DNA from: Myrica gale
Taxonomy: Eukaryota; Streptophyta; Magnoliopsida; Fagales; Myricaceae
NCBI GenBank assembly: GCA_963930655.1
Contig: OZ005601.1
Span: 10,598,001 to 10,662,000 of the forward strand
Reading direction: 5' to 3'
Length of the DNA stretch: 64,000 bases
The translations under genes and the position numbers were made by a program. Shown piece by piece: positions 10,452 to 22,294 of this stretch (position 1 is the first letter of the stretch; each line of letters opens with the position of its first letter). Below the pieces are notes generated by a model, which had not been told where the DNA came from, searched no databases, and worked only from the letters and a program-made list of their open reading frames with translations.

Positions 10452-10763
10452 CACATTTCACTCATTTCACTTTCCTCACTTTTTACGATCTCTCTTTCAC
10501 TCCTACGACACGGCGCACACACCCTTTTTCGGCTTCAACAACTCTACAGCTTCTCTACTCAATCTTCTATTTATAGGCAGGGTAGGTCGGTGGGTTAAGG
10601 CTTGCCGTTCATTCATTAAGTCGGTTTGGTGTAGCTTCGTCTAGAAAGCTCTTTCTTTGTCTACATTATTTAGCTTTTTCCATTGCCCTCCAGATTTCTC
10701 CATTGGCCGAATTATCTTGGTTGTCCTAGAATCTTATAGAGAAATAGGTGATGATCTTTAACA
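10452..10763 (-). repeat. Probable 3' LTR of a copia-like element (partial)
   Basis: Reading the minus strand, a purine tract (GATGGGGAG) is followed by TGTTAAAGATC at 10763. This is the usual order of a polypurine tract and LTR start in Ty1/copia elements. A TATA-like word (CTATAAATAGAAG) follows near 10575. The other end of the LTR is not resolved and may be interrupted by the MITE at 10281. Confidence 0.45.
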
Positions 10764-10832
10764 CTCCCCATCAGCATTTATTTCTCCTCGATCTAGCAAT
10801 TCATGTAAGTAAGCGTTCCTTACCTTTATTTG

Positions 10833-11618
10833 TCAGAGCTTCCATAATTTTTCAGTACCCAAAATTGGCTGCACAACATCTGTTGTCTTGATATTTACTG
10901 ATTCTCCAAATGTTTTGTCGCTAGCCAATTCCTCAACTATTAATGGTGCTTTGACTCTTGACACCAAATCCCAAATTTTACTTTTTAACTCTGGAGCAAC
11001 CTTATCTTTTATTGATTTTCCCCATGCTACATGTTTAGAAGCTTCCTCATTCTCTTTTTCAACAGTGTCATGTAAATATCTCAATTCAAAAATTAAGTCT
11101 TCATCACCGATAAATTCTTCAGCATCGGTTATGTTCATACCTTTTTCTTCTAGCACTTCATCTGGTGTTATATTGACACCAATCTGCCATGGTCTTCCTC
11201 TTTCTTGTTCACCCGACATATTCGACTCTCCTTCCTTTCCACTGATTAGATATATGAATTCCTCCACTACTTGACGATCTTCCTGTTGGTCATCCTTTGG
11301 CTCAACAATAACACATATGGCTATCTCACCAAAGTCTATTTCTTCTTCTAAATAGACTTTATCTCCAAGGCTTGCCAGAGTGGAGGGTACTTCAAAATCC
11401 CACTCATCTTCACTCTCATATATATTGTTATCTACAGTGGCAAAAGAAGCATGAAAGTCTCACTCTTCGTCACTATACGTACCTTGGTAATTGTCGAATG
11501 CTACCCAATTGCCTTCAACATGCTCTTTCTTGAATCTGCAATCTAGAGCAAAGTGTCCCCTGGGACCGCAATTATAACATTCATTGTTTTGTTGTCTGCA
11601 ATATTGATTGTCTTTCAT
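10833..11618 (-). pseudogene. Copia-type gag fragment with CCHC zinc knuckle
   Basis: The frame starts at ATG 11618 and has the zinc knuckle CYNCGPRGHFALDC (C-x2-C-x4-H-x4-C), then KKEHVEGNW, as in the C-terminus of copia Gag. An in-frame TGA at 11460-11462 sits where an acidic DEE..DF stretch suggests a lost Trp. After it come about 200 acidic residues (SGKEGESNMSGEQERGRPW onward) that I do not recognise. No protease, integrase or reverse transcriptase follows before the polypurine tract, so this is a non-autonomous or deleted element. The CACTA element begins 113 bp upstream of the ATG. Confidence 0.65.
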
Positions 11619-11730
11619 GTTTAGTTAATAGATTAGGTAAAAATTAACTAAAAGCGAACGCGCTAAGTCCACGGAATTGATTATGTTTGCCATGGTTTCA
11701 TTGCATAAATTAAGAGGGCTTAGTGAAAGG

Positions 11731-12210
11731 CACTACAACAGTTTTTACTTTCAGTGGCGAAACTTTTCGTCACTAAATGTACTTGTTTCGTTGCTAAAGG
11801 TTTTCCGCGACGATTTTTTTTCCGTCACGAAGTCGTCGCGGAAAGTCATCGGCGACGAAATTGTGAAGCGGACGCAAAAACGAATCTTTCAGCGGCGAAA
11901 TTCCTACCTTCAGCGAGGATAATTTTCGTCACTGATGAGTGGAAAAAGTCGTCACTAAAGCATACTTTCGTTGCTGATAGTTGATTGGAAGGTCACCACA
12001 ATTAACCTTTTGTGGCGAAAGTGTTGTTGCAGTTACGAACGAATGCAACGACGAACTAGTAGTTCGTCACAAATTTCGTTCGAACAACAGTTTCCGTTTG
12101 ACATGTTATATGTTGTTCGAACAGGGTTTCGTCGCTAAAAGCCATAGCAGTTCAAACGAGTGATGTTGATTCGAACAAGTTACCCGTTCGATATGATGTT
12201 CGAACGTGTT
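11731..12210. repeat. Left subterminal repeats of the outer CACTA
   Basis: Short motifs related to GGCGACGAAA / TTTCGTCGC recur in both orientations from 11750 to 12020. Then three perfect GTTCGAAC palindromes and several variants occur up to 12195. CACTA elements carry such arrays as transposase-binding sites. Confidence 0.65.
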
Positions 12211-12472
12211 ATCTTTTTACAGCAACTCCCAAAAAACCTGATGTTCTCAAATTACAAATGCGAAAACCAATATTGGAGCAACCTCTCAACCAACACAAAC
12301 TTGTAATACATTCTTCAACTATTTATCATTCTCAAATTACAAATACCTCAATACACAAATGCAAGATGAAGTAAAACAAGTGTATCTAGTTAACATAAAT
12401 TCAAATCTAATAAATTGTTTCAAAATAATACCAAATCTCTCAAAATCTTATCATTTGTCAATGAAGTCCTAC

Positions 12473-14021
12473 CTATGATCCTCGTTGTGCAAATTGTGTC
12501 TTAAGTAGTTGAAGTTGCTCTTGAATTTGCCGGCTCTGCGCCTCCTGCATTTATGCTTGTTGGTTTTTTAGGTCATCATACTCGCTCTGCTTTGACTTCA
12601 ACTCTTCTATTGTAGCTTTAGCTGCCTCTAACTCACGAAGAAGCTCGGGATCCCTTTGTAAGGACATAGTAAAGGATGAGGTAGTAATAGGTTTAACGAA
12701 GTGACCTAAACTTCTCACATAGCCAAATCTTTTTCCAAGCACCTGAGTGAAAATGTCAACATCTTTTGGTGCTCCTGACTTTATGGTTGATTGGGATTGG
12801 ATATCAATCATCTTCTCCTATAATCATAAAACTAAATTATGGATTATATTAATCTAAATAGACTAACTTTAGAAAATAATATGACAAAATTTACTTAAAT
12901 AATTTTCTCTAGCAGCATCAGAGACTCATCCTTCGCCATTTTTTTAATGATGTGTCTTACTGTATAAATCTGCAGCTGTTGGTGTTCCACCCTCAGGTTC
13001 TTGCTGCACAATTCATAAGTAAAAAAATTATTAAATCTATGAAATTAAAATGTGGTAATAATTATTTAATATACTTACCAATTTCTTTCTATGCCAAACA
13101 AATGGTCTACAACCTCCAGTGTGGTGCACCTTCAATTTCGATCTATTATTGGTGTTAATTCAACTACGCTCCAACAAATGCAATAACCTCCATAACCTGC
13201 TTATCATTAAAAAAATGTCGTTGCTTTTCATGAAACAATTACCTGATAAGAAGGTTGGGAGAATAGCTCACAGCATGCAATCCAATTTTCTTGAGACATG
13301 TCGACATAAGGATGTTGCAAAGCTTCATCATTACTCCCGAACTTCTTAAAATGTTTATGCAGTTTCGCCTTGTGATTTTTGAAAGCCGCATTCATATTAG
13401 AGTTCACAGTTTCTCTATCTTCTTGTCGATCATAATTGAGGTCGAAGTCATCCTGTAAAAAGAAAAACATAAAAAGAAATTAGTAATATATATGAGGTTG
13501 ATGTAATTAAACAATTAAATACATACCAATACGTGCTCCCTAATATATTCTTTCACAGAATTTAGAACTTTTGCCTAGGTCTGCGTACCAAATGGAGCAT
13601 GCATTCGAATAAGTGTTCCAATCAATGTCACAAGACGACTAGATTCAACACCTTTTGTGTCCTGGTGCCCATCGGGGATACTGACTGGTATCTTACCGCT
13701 CGCCCGCACTTTAGCAAAAGTTACTCCTCTCGACTTTTCACGCCCTCGTTTGACAAGTGTAGTTGCTACAAATATAATACAAGTGAATTAGAAGCTTAAA
13801 ATATATGCTCATCCAAAGTCCAAATTAATCTATTTAAAAGTAGTATAGAGTACAAAATACTTACAGGCCACACTACTCTGTTCTAGAGGAGGACTGCTCA
13901 AAGGTGTCTCATGAGACACCATTGGCGTTGTACCTGGGGTAGACTGCATAGGTTTGGAAGCCTCCACATGGTTTGATGAAACGGTAAGAGCGGATCGCTG
14001 ACGTTTTCCACCTATCGCCAT
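12473..14021 (-). pseudogene. Transposase_24 (Ptta/En/Spm) gene, decayed
   Basis: A gene in several exons begins at ATG 14021 (MAIGGKRQRS), with a donor GTAAGT after 13865. Recognisable pieces follow: RGVTFAKVRAGERYQ; RMHAPFGTQT followed by TAG where Trp is expected; DDFDLNYDRQEDRETVNSNM; then HPYVDMSQENW, GGCRPF and HTGG-type phrases typical of the plant En/Spm Transposase_24 domain. The C-terminal exon (MIDIQSQSTIKSGAPKDVD, 12811 down) ends in a coiled-coil-like REL..KATIEELKSKQ segment. A TAA replaces a codon before MQEAQSRQIQ, and the last stop is at 12473. At least one frameshift near 13660 and two stops make it non-functional. It starts 28 bp after the upstream transposase stop. Confidence 0.75.
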
Positions 14022-14049
14022 GATCATAATTTGACAAATTAAAGCACAA

Positions 14050-16550
14050 TCAATTCGTATCATCGACGGACGTGCGATCATCAGTAGAAATGAACAAACT
14101 TTCTTCCTCATCGGTGGTGACTTCTTTCTCTTCGCTTTCATCATCTATAAAGTCATCTTCTTCAACCATTTCCTCTACTTCGGTTGAGGCATTTACTGTT
14201 TCGGGTTCAACAACATTCCTATGCAACGAGATCAAATCATAATCCTCAAAATCTACAAAGAGCTGAAAAGACTCAGTTTCTTGAAATGCTTCATTTGGTA
14301 TTGCCTCTTCAATTTCTTTTTCACCACTCTCTACTACTTCAGGAATATCATAAATGTTCCTATGACCAAGTTTTTAAACCACCCGCCAGTGACCACCCAA
14401 GTCAGTATCAGGTAAATAAAACACTTGATTAGCTTGACTACAAATTATAAATGGATCATTTTGGTACCATTTGCAAGATGTGTTAACACTTTTAAAATAT
14501 GAATCTGTGCATATACCTACATTCTGCTTTTCCAAATCCCACCAATCACACTTGAATAAGTATACAACATTCCCTCGTAAATAGTGTAACACAAAGATAT
14601 CGTTCACCACACCGTAAAAATTAATATCTTTCCCATCATGATCTCCCGGAACTACTCCACTATTGTGAGTTTTACGACATTGTTCTCTGTCCGTAGTGTG
14701 ATACCTAACCCCTCCAATGATACATCTAGAGTATCGTTTAGCATGTTCATCAGGACCACATGCTAATGCATATAAATTATCATGCAAATTCGAGGGATTT
14801 TCATCACGCAAGTTGTTAATCTATAATCATGTAATCAAAAAATTATCACAAGTACATGGCAAACAAATCTTACAAAATAATATCAATATAAATAGAATAA
14901 TTAAGAATTCATACACGTTTCTTGAACCATTCTGGAAATTCCTCTTCATGCTGACTCTCGACATTTCTCGAAGTTTGTCCCTTTAGAATGTCAATATGCT
15001 CATTATATTTATACCATTGATCCATGAAAATGTACGTAAAGAAATTGAAAATGAAAAATACTAATATAAAGATGAAAAATGAAACTTACTTCAGGTATGC
15101 ATCAATCTCAGAGCAATTGTTCAACACGTACCATCTAGCTTTTCTAAACTCTGCTCCCAACAAATCATACCCTACTTCAGCTCCTAATGGCCTGACATCT
15201 TGTGAAAAATACTGAACTTATCACATACTAGATGCTCATTTCCTCCAACAATATTTTTGTCCCCTCTGTTAAAACGTGTTTCAACACCACCAAGATACAT
15301 AGAACAGAACGTCAAACACTGGTAATATGTATGCCTCAGCGATTGACCCCTCTGCGCGTGCTTTATTCCGTGAAAATCGTTTAAGTCTCCCAAAAACCAC
15401 TCCATTGGATACATCCACCGATATTATACTGGACCAGCGAGAATAGCTTCACGAGGTAGGTGTACAGCCAAATGAACCATTACATCAAAGGTGGAAAATT
15501 GTATGGCATAAACATCACTGGCCACATGCTATAACATGTACTCATATTGCCAAATGGATTGAATCTATCGGCAGCTAACCCGAGACGAACATTACGAGCT
15601 TCCCGTCCAAACCATTCATGTTCTTTGTCGAACTCTTTCCATGCCAACGAGTCTGCTGGATGTCTCATATTATCTTCATCAAGGATCCGTTTTTCCCTAT
15701 GCCATCTCATGTCCTCAACTGTCTTCTTTGAAATAAACAATTTCTGCAATCTTGGTATTAATGGAAAATGACACAGAACTTTCTTGCGTTTCGTCGCACT
15801 ATTGACCCATCTAGATTCAACACATACCGGGCACACTTCTAAATTCTTCATTTCTTTCCAACACAAAATACAATCATTGACTTATGCATGTATAGGTATA
15901 TAATCAAGACCCAAACCTCAATTTAATGTTCTTGCCTCTCTATATGATTTAGGCAGTGTCTCTCCTTCTGGAAGAGCTTCCTTAATCAAATCTAACATCA
16001 TATTAAATGTTGTAATACTCAGATTATGTAGGGTTTTTATATGCATCAATCGTACCGTGAACGCTAACTTTGAAAAATGCTCACAACCAGGATAAAGAGG
16101 ACGTCTTGCATCTTCCAACAGACAATCAAAGTCCTTTGTTCCGTATTCCCCTCTAGTTGTTCATTATTACTGTACTCACCTCCAGATGTTGTACCCGTAA
16201 ATATCATCGCATCTATATCCTCCAACATTTCATCTATTTCATCGATCGGTTCATCAGCATTATTCACTTCATCCACATATCTATCATTTACAATAGCATC
16301 AATATGTATATACTCATTGTATGGTTCACCGTGTAACACCCATTTAGTATAACTTTTATCAATCCCAGTACAATCAAATGATCCTCAACTTTTTCTACTT
16401 CTTGAAAGTATACATTCATGCATCGCGACAAGGACACCTAATCTCATTCTTGTTATCCACACATCCACGTGTCATAATCATGAATTGTTTTACCCCTTCT
16501 AAATACCTCTTCCCGAATCGATTGGTTTCATTCATCCAACTTTTATCCAT
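14050..16550 (-). pseudogene. CACTA transposase TnpD (Tnp2/DUF4216), decayed
   Basis: The gene starts at ATG 16550 (MDKSWMNETNRF...RCPCR), the transposase-associated domain of plant CACTA proteins. A frameshift follows at about 16420. Next come LHGEPYNEYIHID, an acidic linker, KLAFTVRLMHIKTLHNLS, and the Tnp2 core with CPVCVESRW, PLIPRLQKLF, MRHPADSLAWKEFD and VRLGLAADRFNPFGNMS. The expected continuation is missing after 15480, where the frame jumps to DUF4218 (VQYRWMYPMEWFLGDL, CLTFCSMYLGGVETRFN). DUF4216 follows at 14811-14374 (GVRYHTTDREQ, FKCDWWD, DPFIICSQANQVFY). An acidic C-terminal tail ends at 14050. It once supplied the catalytic transposase of the outer element. Confidence 0.85.
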
Positions 16551-17962
16551 CTTTCTCACCCTTAAAAAACAGAACAAACAACAAAGCTTACAAAGATATG
16601 CAATATGTCTTTCATCAAATTGTGAAAAGGTAGTTGGTCCTATCCCATTCAAGATTATACGCTATGTATTACAATGCAAATGACTGATATTATCCTTCAC
16701 TGTGAATAGTCGACTATGTTCAACGAATGACGTCTTCATATTGGTATACCCAGACAACAAAAGGGAGATCCTACCTAAAATCTCTATGGCACGAGATAAA
16801 AGATAACATTAGTCAAATTGCATGCAAGCCAGAGCGTATAATCTCAAACTGTCCAAACTTGGAAAATTCAAGAATTACTGTATGATATTCATGGTGCATT
16901 TCATACAGTAATTCTCAAACGGGTCTAAGGTTAATATGCACACATGCAAAGCATACGTTAAGTTACGCAAAATCATATCAAATACAAGCCACTTTAGTCA
17001 ACAATACTCGCAGGCATATTCATTAAATCCAACTCCGAAAACTAAAAATATAATGGCAAGTACAAAGATTATGGAAGAGCATAATCACATACATGCAGCA
17101 ATTTCTTGGGAACTCCCTAAACATTAATTGTTCATGTATTTTTAATATACATCATCCATAAGTTTCTTTCCAAAATAATTTAATCAAACCACAAAGCAAC
17201 ATGATATCATATTATTTAAAATTAAATTCCCATATCAACATTAATTGTTATTATCACCAAGAAAAAAAAAACATTAATTGTTACTATCTAAAATCATATT
17301 TCTCGAACCATCTCAGCAATCGAATTCCCTAATGCCAAAATAGAGCAAAATGAAAATCTCATTCTCAACAACCATTCTCATCAACCAAATTTCCAACCAT
17401 TCTTAGCAAAATGTAAAAAAAAAAACTACTCACATTAACAAATAAAAAATACGAAAAATAACTTTAACCATCACAGAACAACAAAGAACAACTCTAAAAA
17501 TACAAAACAATAACTTTTTCAATGCAAGATCAAATTCTCCTACTGCCAAAATAGAGCAAAATGAAAATGTCATTCTCAGCAACCAAATTCCCAACCATTC
17601 TTAGCAAAATGTAAAAAAAAAAACTACTCACATTAACAATTAAAAAAAATACGAATCACAACCAAATCTCATTCTCAACCATTCTCAGCCTTACCTAGTA
17701 GTTGTTTTCCCTTTGGTTGCCCAACCTCATAGCAAGGAAGGAAAAAACCTCAAATGATACAATGGGTTTTCAACTATTAAAAGTTGGGATTTTTACAAAC
17801 AATGAGAAGAAAATGCAAACAAATAGAGGAATGGGAGAAAAATAACTTACAACCTAAGAACTTTGAGAGGAGGAAATTGATAAATCCACACCCAAGCTTC
17901 CAAGGTCGACCAATGGAGAAATGGGGGCGTCTGTCTTCATTGTTGCAGGTGAGCTGTGTGGT
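16551..17962. other. Upstream AT-rich region of the TnpD gene
   Basis: This is AT-rich DNA with one internal near-repeat: 'ccctaatgccaaaatagagcaaaatg' near 17328 recurs near 17540, together with 'accattcttagcaaaatgtaaaaaaaaaaac'. It probably holds the promoter and leader of the transposase gene. No protein-coding exon is recognised. Confidence 0.4.
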
Positions 17963-17979
17963 TTCACTACAAAAAAAAA

Positions 17980-18450
17980 CAGGCTACAACAGCGGTCGGA
18001 AAACCGCTTGCAAAATCCTAAAAAACGCCGCTAAACTTTTCAACAGCGGTTTTCAGAAACACTGGTGATTCTCTACCTTTTAACAACGGTTTTTTAGCAA
18101 CGTTTTAAAAAAGCGCTGGTAATTCCTCCGCTTATAGCAGCGGTTTTTTAGCGGCGTTTTAAAACAGCGCTGGTAATCCCCCGCTTATAGCAGCGATTTT
18201 TTAGCGACATTTTAAAAAACGTTTTCTTTTTTAGAAGCGTTTTTAAAAACGCTGGCGTTTCCCCGCTTTTAGCATTGGTTTTTTAGCGACATTTTTAAAA
18301 ACGTTGGCATTTCTCCCACTACAAAAAAAAAATGATCTAGCGGTCTATAGGCAAAAAAACGCTTCTATAGGTCATTTTGGCCTATAGCAGCGGTTTTTTA
18401 TCGGCGGTCACGACCACCGCTAAAGATCTGTGCCAGTTTTTTTCCCCCGA
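17980..18450. repeat. Left subterminal array of the nested CACTA
   Basis: Units such as CAGCGGTTTTTTAGCGGCG and AAAACGCTGG repeat every 50-70 bp. A second CACTACAAAAAAAAAA start lies at 18317, so an older element end may be nested here. Confidence 0.75.
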
Positions 18451-18830
18451 ACATTTTTAAAACATCACTAATTTTTTCTTATATTTTCCTAATCGGTAAT
18501 ACAAATTTATTGTAATAACAATAATTCATTAGATTAAAAAATTAAAGAACAAGGTGAATAAAACAAAATATATTTCATCATTGATTAATAATATTTTACA
18601 ACAAACACAAGAATATCTAAAGTAATATAAAAAGTAACAAATTTACACTGTAATAACAATACGCAAGGACCGACTAAAATATTCGAATACAACACAATAA
18701 GCAAAGACCAATTAAAATCTTCCTCCTTTGACACATCAACTTATATCTTGAATTCCTGTAATAGAAAATAAATATCACATGAGAAATAGGAATAAACAAA
18801 ATATTTATGTAAACAAAATATCTACTTATA
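18430..18830. repeat. Shared core segment of the small CACTA family
   Basis: This 400-bp segment closely matches 28270-28650 in the 880-bp element at 28016 (for example 'gcaaggaccgactaaaatatt' and 'cttcctcctttgacacatcaac'). Its first 80 bp also recur inverted at about 22650-22735. It marks the boundary where captured DNA begins. Confidence 0.75.
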
Positions 18831-19794
18831 TATAAGGCTATAAGCAACTTTAGATTGGAATGTCAAGAAAAGTTAGATGATAAAATTGGTTTGCTTAGAA
18901 AATCATCAAACAACTACAATTATACCCAAAGTGCTGGAGGAGATAAAATTAGTATATGGAGTTTATGGTTCAAATTCAAAAGCCGAAAGCCATCAAGAAG
19001 CCTTCCTTGAACTGTTTTTACACTGCACGCTTCATTTTTGGTAAAGAACCACTTTAGCTCATCAAGAATATCCAGTATAAGTACTTTAAAGAATCCAAAG
19101 AGTAAAAGGAAAACGAATTAAGTACTAATTCTCACATCCTTCACATCCTTTTACAGTACACCATAAAGACTTTCAATTTATATAAAAAAAATTGAGTTCA
19201 TCTTAGTGAGTTAGAGGAGTTGCATCCATAAGCAAAGGCTATCTGTGATGATAAGAGGTTATGAAAACAAAAGAACTAGACACAGATCTCATACTGCATA
19301 GTACAGAAAATGCCACCAAAGAAAGACTTACCTCCCAAACAAAGACTCTTTGGAAAATATAGTTGGATATTTATCTACAGGCTAGATGAAAAAATTGTGC
19401 AACAAAAACAACAGAGAAATTAGTTCGAAGTACAACAAACCATTGCTCTATCTGCTGCTACTTTAAACAGCGGGCCAAACTTATCTGTTTTTTCTCATTT
19501 ACAATTTCGCATCAAAGCTTTCCTCCAGTAAATTAGAGATAATTGAAACTCCCACTAAATTGAACGGGTTAACCTATGGTGGATTATTTAGAGACCCACA
19601 ATTTCAGCTATAAAAGACATTGTACTTAGAGCATATGTATCCATATATTACACCTAAAAAAAACTCATGAATGATTAGAGATCTCCAAGAACAGAAGGAA
19701 ATACTATGAACCTTCCAAAGTGTTAAATTTCCTGCATCAAAGTACTACTAACGTGCTAGATACAATTTGAAGAATCAAGGCAGAGGTAGAGTAC

Positions 19795-20650
19795 CTGTCC
19801 AGGAGGGAATAAAAGTGGTGCATCAGTAAGCATGATTTTATCAACTTCCATCCTTGCAGTCTCGTGTAAAGCCTACAAAACATTAAAGCACCAGATGGAC
19901 GAACAGATGAGGAAAGGGTAGTTGAACCTCCCTGTGCAGTGATCTTTAACAAACAGCTAATCAAATTAAGTATTAATTGCTCTAAAATGGCACATGCACC
20001 AAGATGTAGCATATCTTCCACTGCAAGCTTTTTTGAAAAGATTAAAATTGCACATCATGACTATGAAATCCTTTCAAGTTTCAACTCTAGCATAAATGAT
20101 GTAGGACAGCAAGTAATCAAGATAACCATGATCTGAGCCAAAGATTTGAATAGACTATTTACTTAAAAAGCTTAAGTAGCATACGAAAAATTTACCTTCA
20201 ACACATGAAGCTCGTCATCTTTTACCCAGGAGAATTCCTAGGAACCAGCACCAATTTTCCCCAATTGCAGTACATACAAAAGAAAAGGGGTAACCTTACA
20301 GTGGGGCCAAAAACAGAAAACGAGAAATCTGGATAAACTTACCTCCATATCATTGTCAAAACCCTCAATTGATCGATATGGTGCATAAACAATGAGATCA
20401 AATTCTAAAGTCTGCAAAATAAAGGAATAAAACAAAGTTCTAAACTTTCGCAAGGGAAAGACATGTGCATCAGACAGAGAAAGCAAACAAAATAAAGAGG
20501 AAACAGTAGTATGGACGACACATCCATGCTTGATAAACTATCATCTCATAATTGAGAATCAATTGATGATCCTGCGAGATCCCCTTACCAAGCTCCTCTG
20601 CTGAAACATGATTTTCTTCTATCTTACAAGCAGCACAAATGCACGTTAAC
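19795..20650 (-). pseudogene. Cyclin H gene fragment (four exons) captured by a CACTA element
   Basis: Four minus-strand exons follow the order of plant cyclin H, the regulatory subunit of the CDK-activating kinase and TFIIH. Exon 20530-20650 gives [20 protein letters not shown] and [20 protein letters not shown]. Exon 20343-20411 gives TLEFDLIVYAPYRSIEGF and DNDME. Exon 20196-20238 gives EFSWVKDDELHVLK. Exon 19795-19872 gives ALHETARMEVDKIMLTDAPL and LFPPGQ. Introns have GT/AG borders, except that the first donor reads CAA|GCATGG. No N-terminal or C-terminal exons are evident; the DNA beyond 19795 no longer matches clearly. The exons cover part of the cyclin fold only. Retained introns show capture from genomic DNA rather than from mRNA. 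Confidence 0.85.
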
Positions 20651-20773
20651 CTGTGGACCAGGAAGTAACTCCATTATTTTCTGCTGAAACATGATTTTCT
20701 TCGCTCCATTTGTTCCAATGAAAAGTTGTGAGAGCTGAGAAATTAGATAGCAGGGGAGAGAGAGTGATACAGA

Positions 20774-21196
20774 TTGGCAAGCTGGATCTCTCCAATTTCG
20801 CGTGCTATAGTCTTTGGTGCCTCCATTTTTCCCTATCTGATCCTCTTCCCTTCTACTTCTTCAGCGAGTGATTTTGCAGGAACTTCTAGGCCAAGCAATG
20901 AAAGTCGTAAAACCGCAAACGGTAGCGTTTGGGGTTATATCGGAAGAGAGATTTCAGACGAGGGGCTGGTCAGATGGGCGGAAGAGGTAGAGGAAGAGAC
21001 AGGCGGCGAGGAGGCCGACGAGGATGATAAGAGAAAATGGTTGGGAAGGAGAGATAAGGCGCTAAATGAAAATAAGCTAAGTGGGTTTGTATTCGGAGAA
21101 ATAAGACCTGAAGTTGTGTTTAGAGGTTTTGATGAAAATTTGGCGGGAGGGAAAATTTACCTCTCATCTTTTATGTTTTCTTCGTCTAACATTTAG
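20774..21196 (+). other. Unrecognised open frame inside the nested CACTA
   Basis: A 140-codon open frame without its own ATG at the 5' end reads opposite to the cyclin H exons. It has a hydrophobic stretch (IVFGASIFPYLILFPS) and an acidic middle (EEVEEETGGEEADEDD). The base composition is less AT-rich than what follows, suggesting a second captured piece of coding or promoter DNA. I cannot name it. Confidence 0.3.
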
Positions 21197-21199
21197 ATT

Positions 21200-22290
21200 T
21201 GTGAATGGATATCATATCATAATATAAAATTGATTATGTTATTACACTTTAAACTCACCGTTTTCCATTTTTTTTAATAATAAGTGATATCCATATTTTT
21301 AGTAAATTAAGATTAGTTGTAATTTATAATAATATTACAAAATATTTATACTTATTATTAAATACATAGCATATTATTTTATACTATTTTTCATAACTAG
21401 TATAATAACCTTAATTAAAATAAGCTGGTAGTAATAATATATAATACTTATAATTTAAAAGTATAATGCTTTCTATATAACATTGCATGATCTATTATAA
21501 GTGTTTATCATATACATGATATGTGCTAAATCATAATCTCTAGGACCATATATTAAGTTATATACTTTAATAGCATAAGCTAATCTCATAATATATTTTT
21601 GTTTGAAATTAAATAATATGTCCTTGTTAAATATTATTATATTCACAATATATATGCTCATTATAAGTATGATAATAGATATTTTATAAACTACTTAGAT
21701 TTAGTCAATAAATATGCACTTACTATAACAATCATAGGTATAATTTAAAATATATCACATAACAACTTCAATGTTCATAACACTCTCGCTAATTCCATAT
21801 TTTATTAAGTATGTCCTTTATTGGATAACAACTAAAAAAACCAATCCTTCTTATTGTGCTAATGGATATATATTTGTCCTATGTAATATATTACTAGTAA
21901 ACTGATGTGTATATATATACTTTTGTTTTATAATACCTTAATTGGTCTATATATGATAGAATTCAAAACCTCCATGCTTAGACATTATTCAATTCGATTG
22001 ACATACTTTACACGTTTTAAGTTTTGTACTCTAATTGCATAAACTAATCTCACAATATATTTTTGTTTGAAAGTACTAATTATTAATTTTTATAAGTACT
22101 AATTATTCAAAATATATATGCTCATTATAAGTATGATAATAGATGTTTTCTAAAGTATACAATAATGACTTCATTGGTATTGAATTAACCAAGAAAGTTT
22201 TTTAGGTTGTGCTTGTATAGAAGGTTTATTCATTCTTTACATACTTTGTATATATACTGACATATAATATATAAATATAAACAATTTATA
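21200..22290. other. Very AT-rich segment within the nested CACTA
   Basis: This is dominated by TATA/AATA words. 'cataagctaatctcataatatatttttgtttgaa' near 21570 recurs almost exactly near 22038, followed by 'ctcattataagtatgataatagat' in both copies. So there is an internal duplication about 470 bp apart. No genes. Confidence 0.5.
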
Positions 22291-22294
22291 ACAT

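Noticed and set aside
10231..10598. Overlapping Pro/Gly/Arg-rich open frames on both strands
   Set aside because: They arise from the GC-rich hairpin MITE and the CACTCA microsatellite.
18317..18340. An independent third CACTA element starting at 18317
   Set aside because: The left end looks good, but I found no matching right end with its own target duplication inside the nested element; treated as a repeated or worn end.
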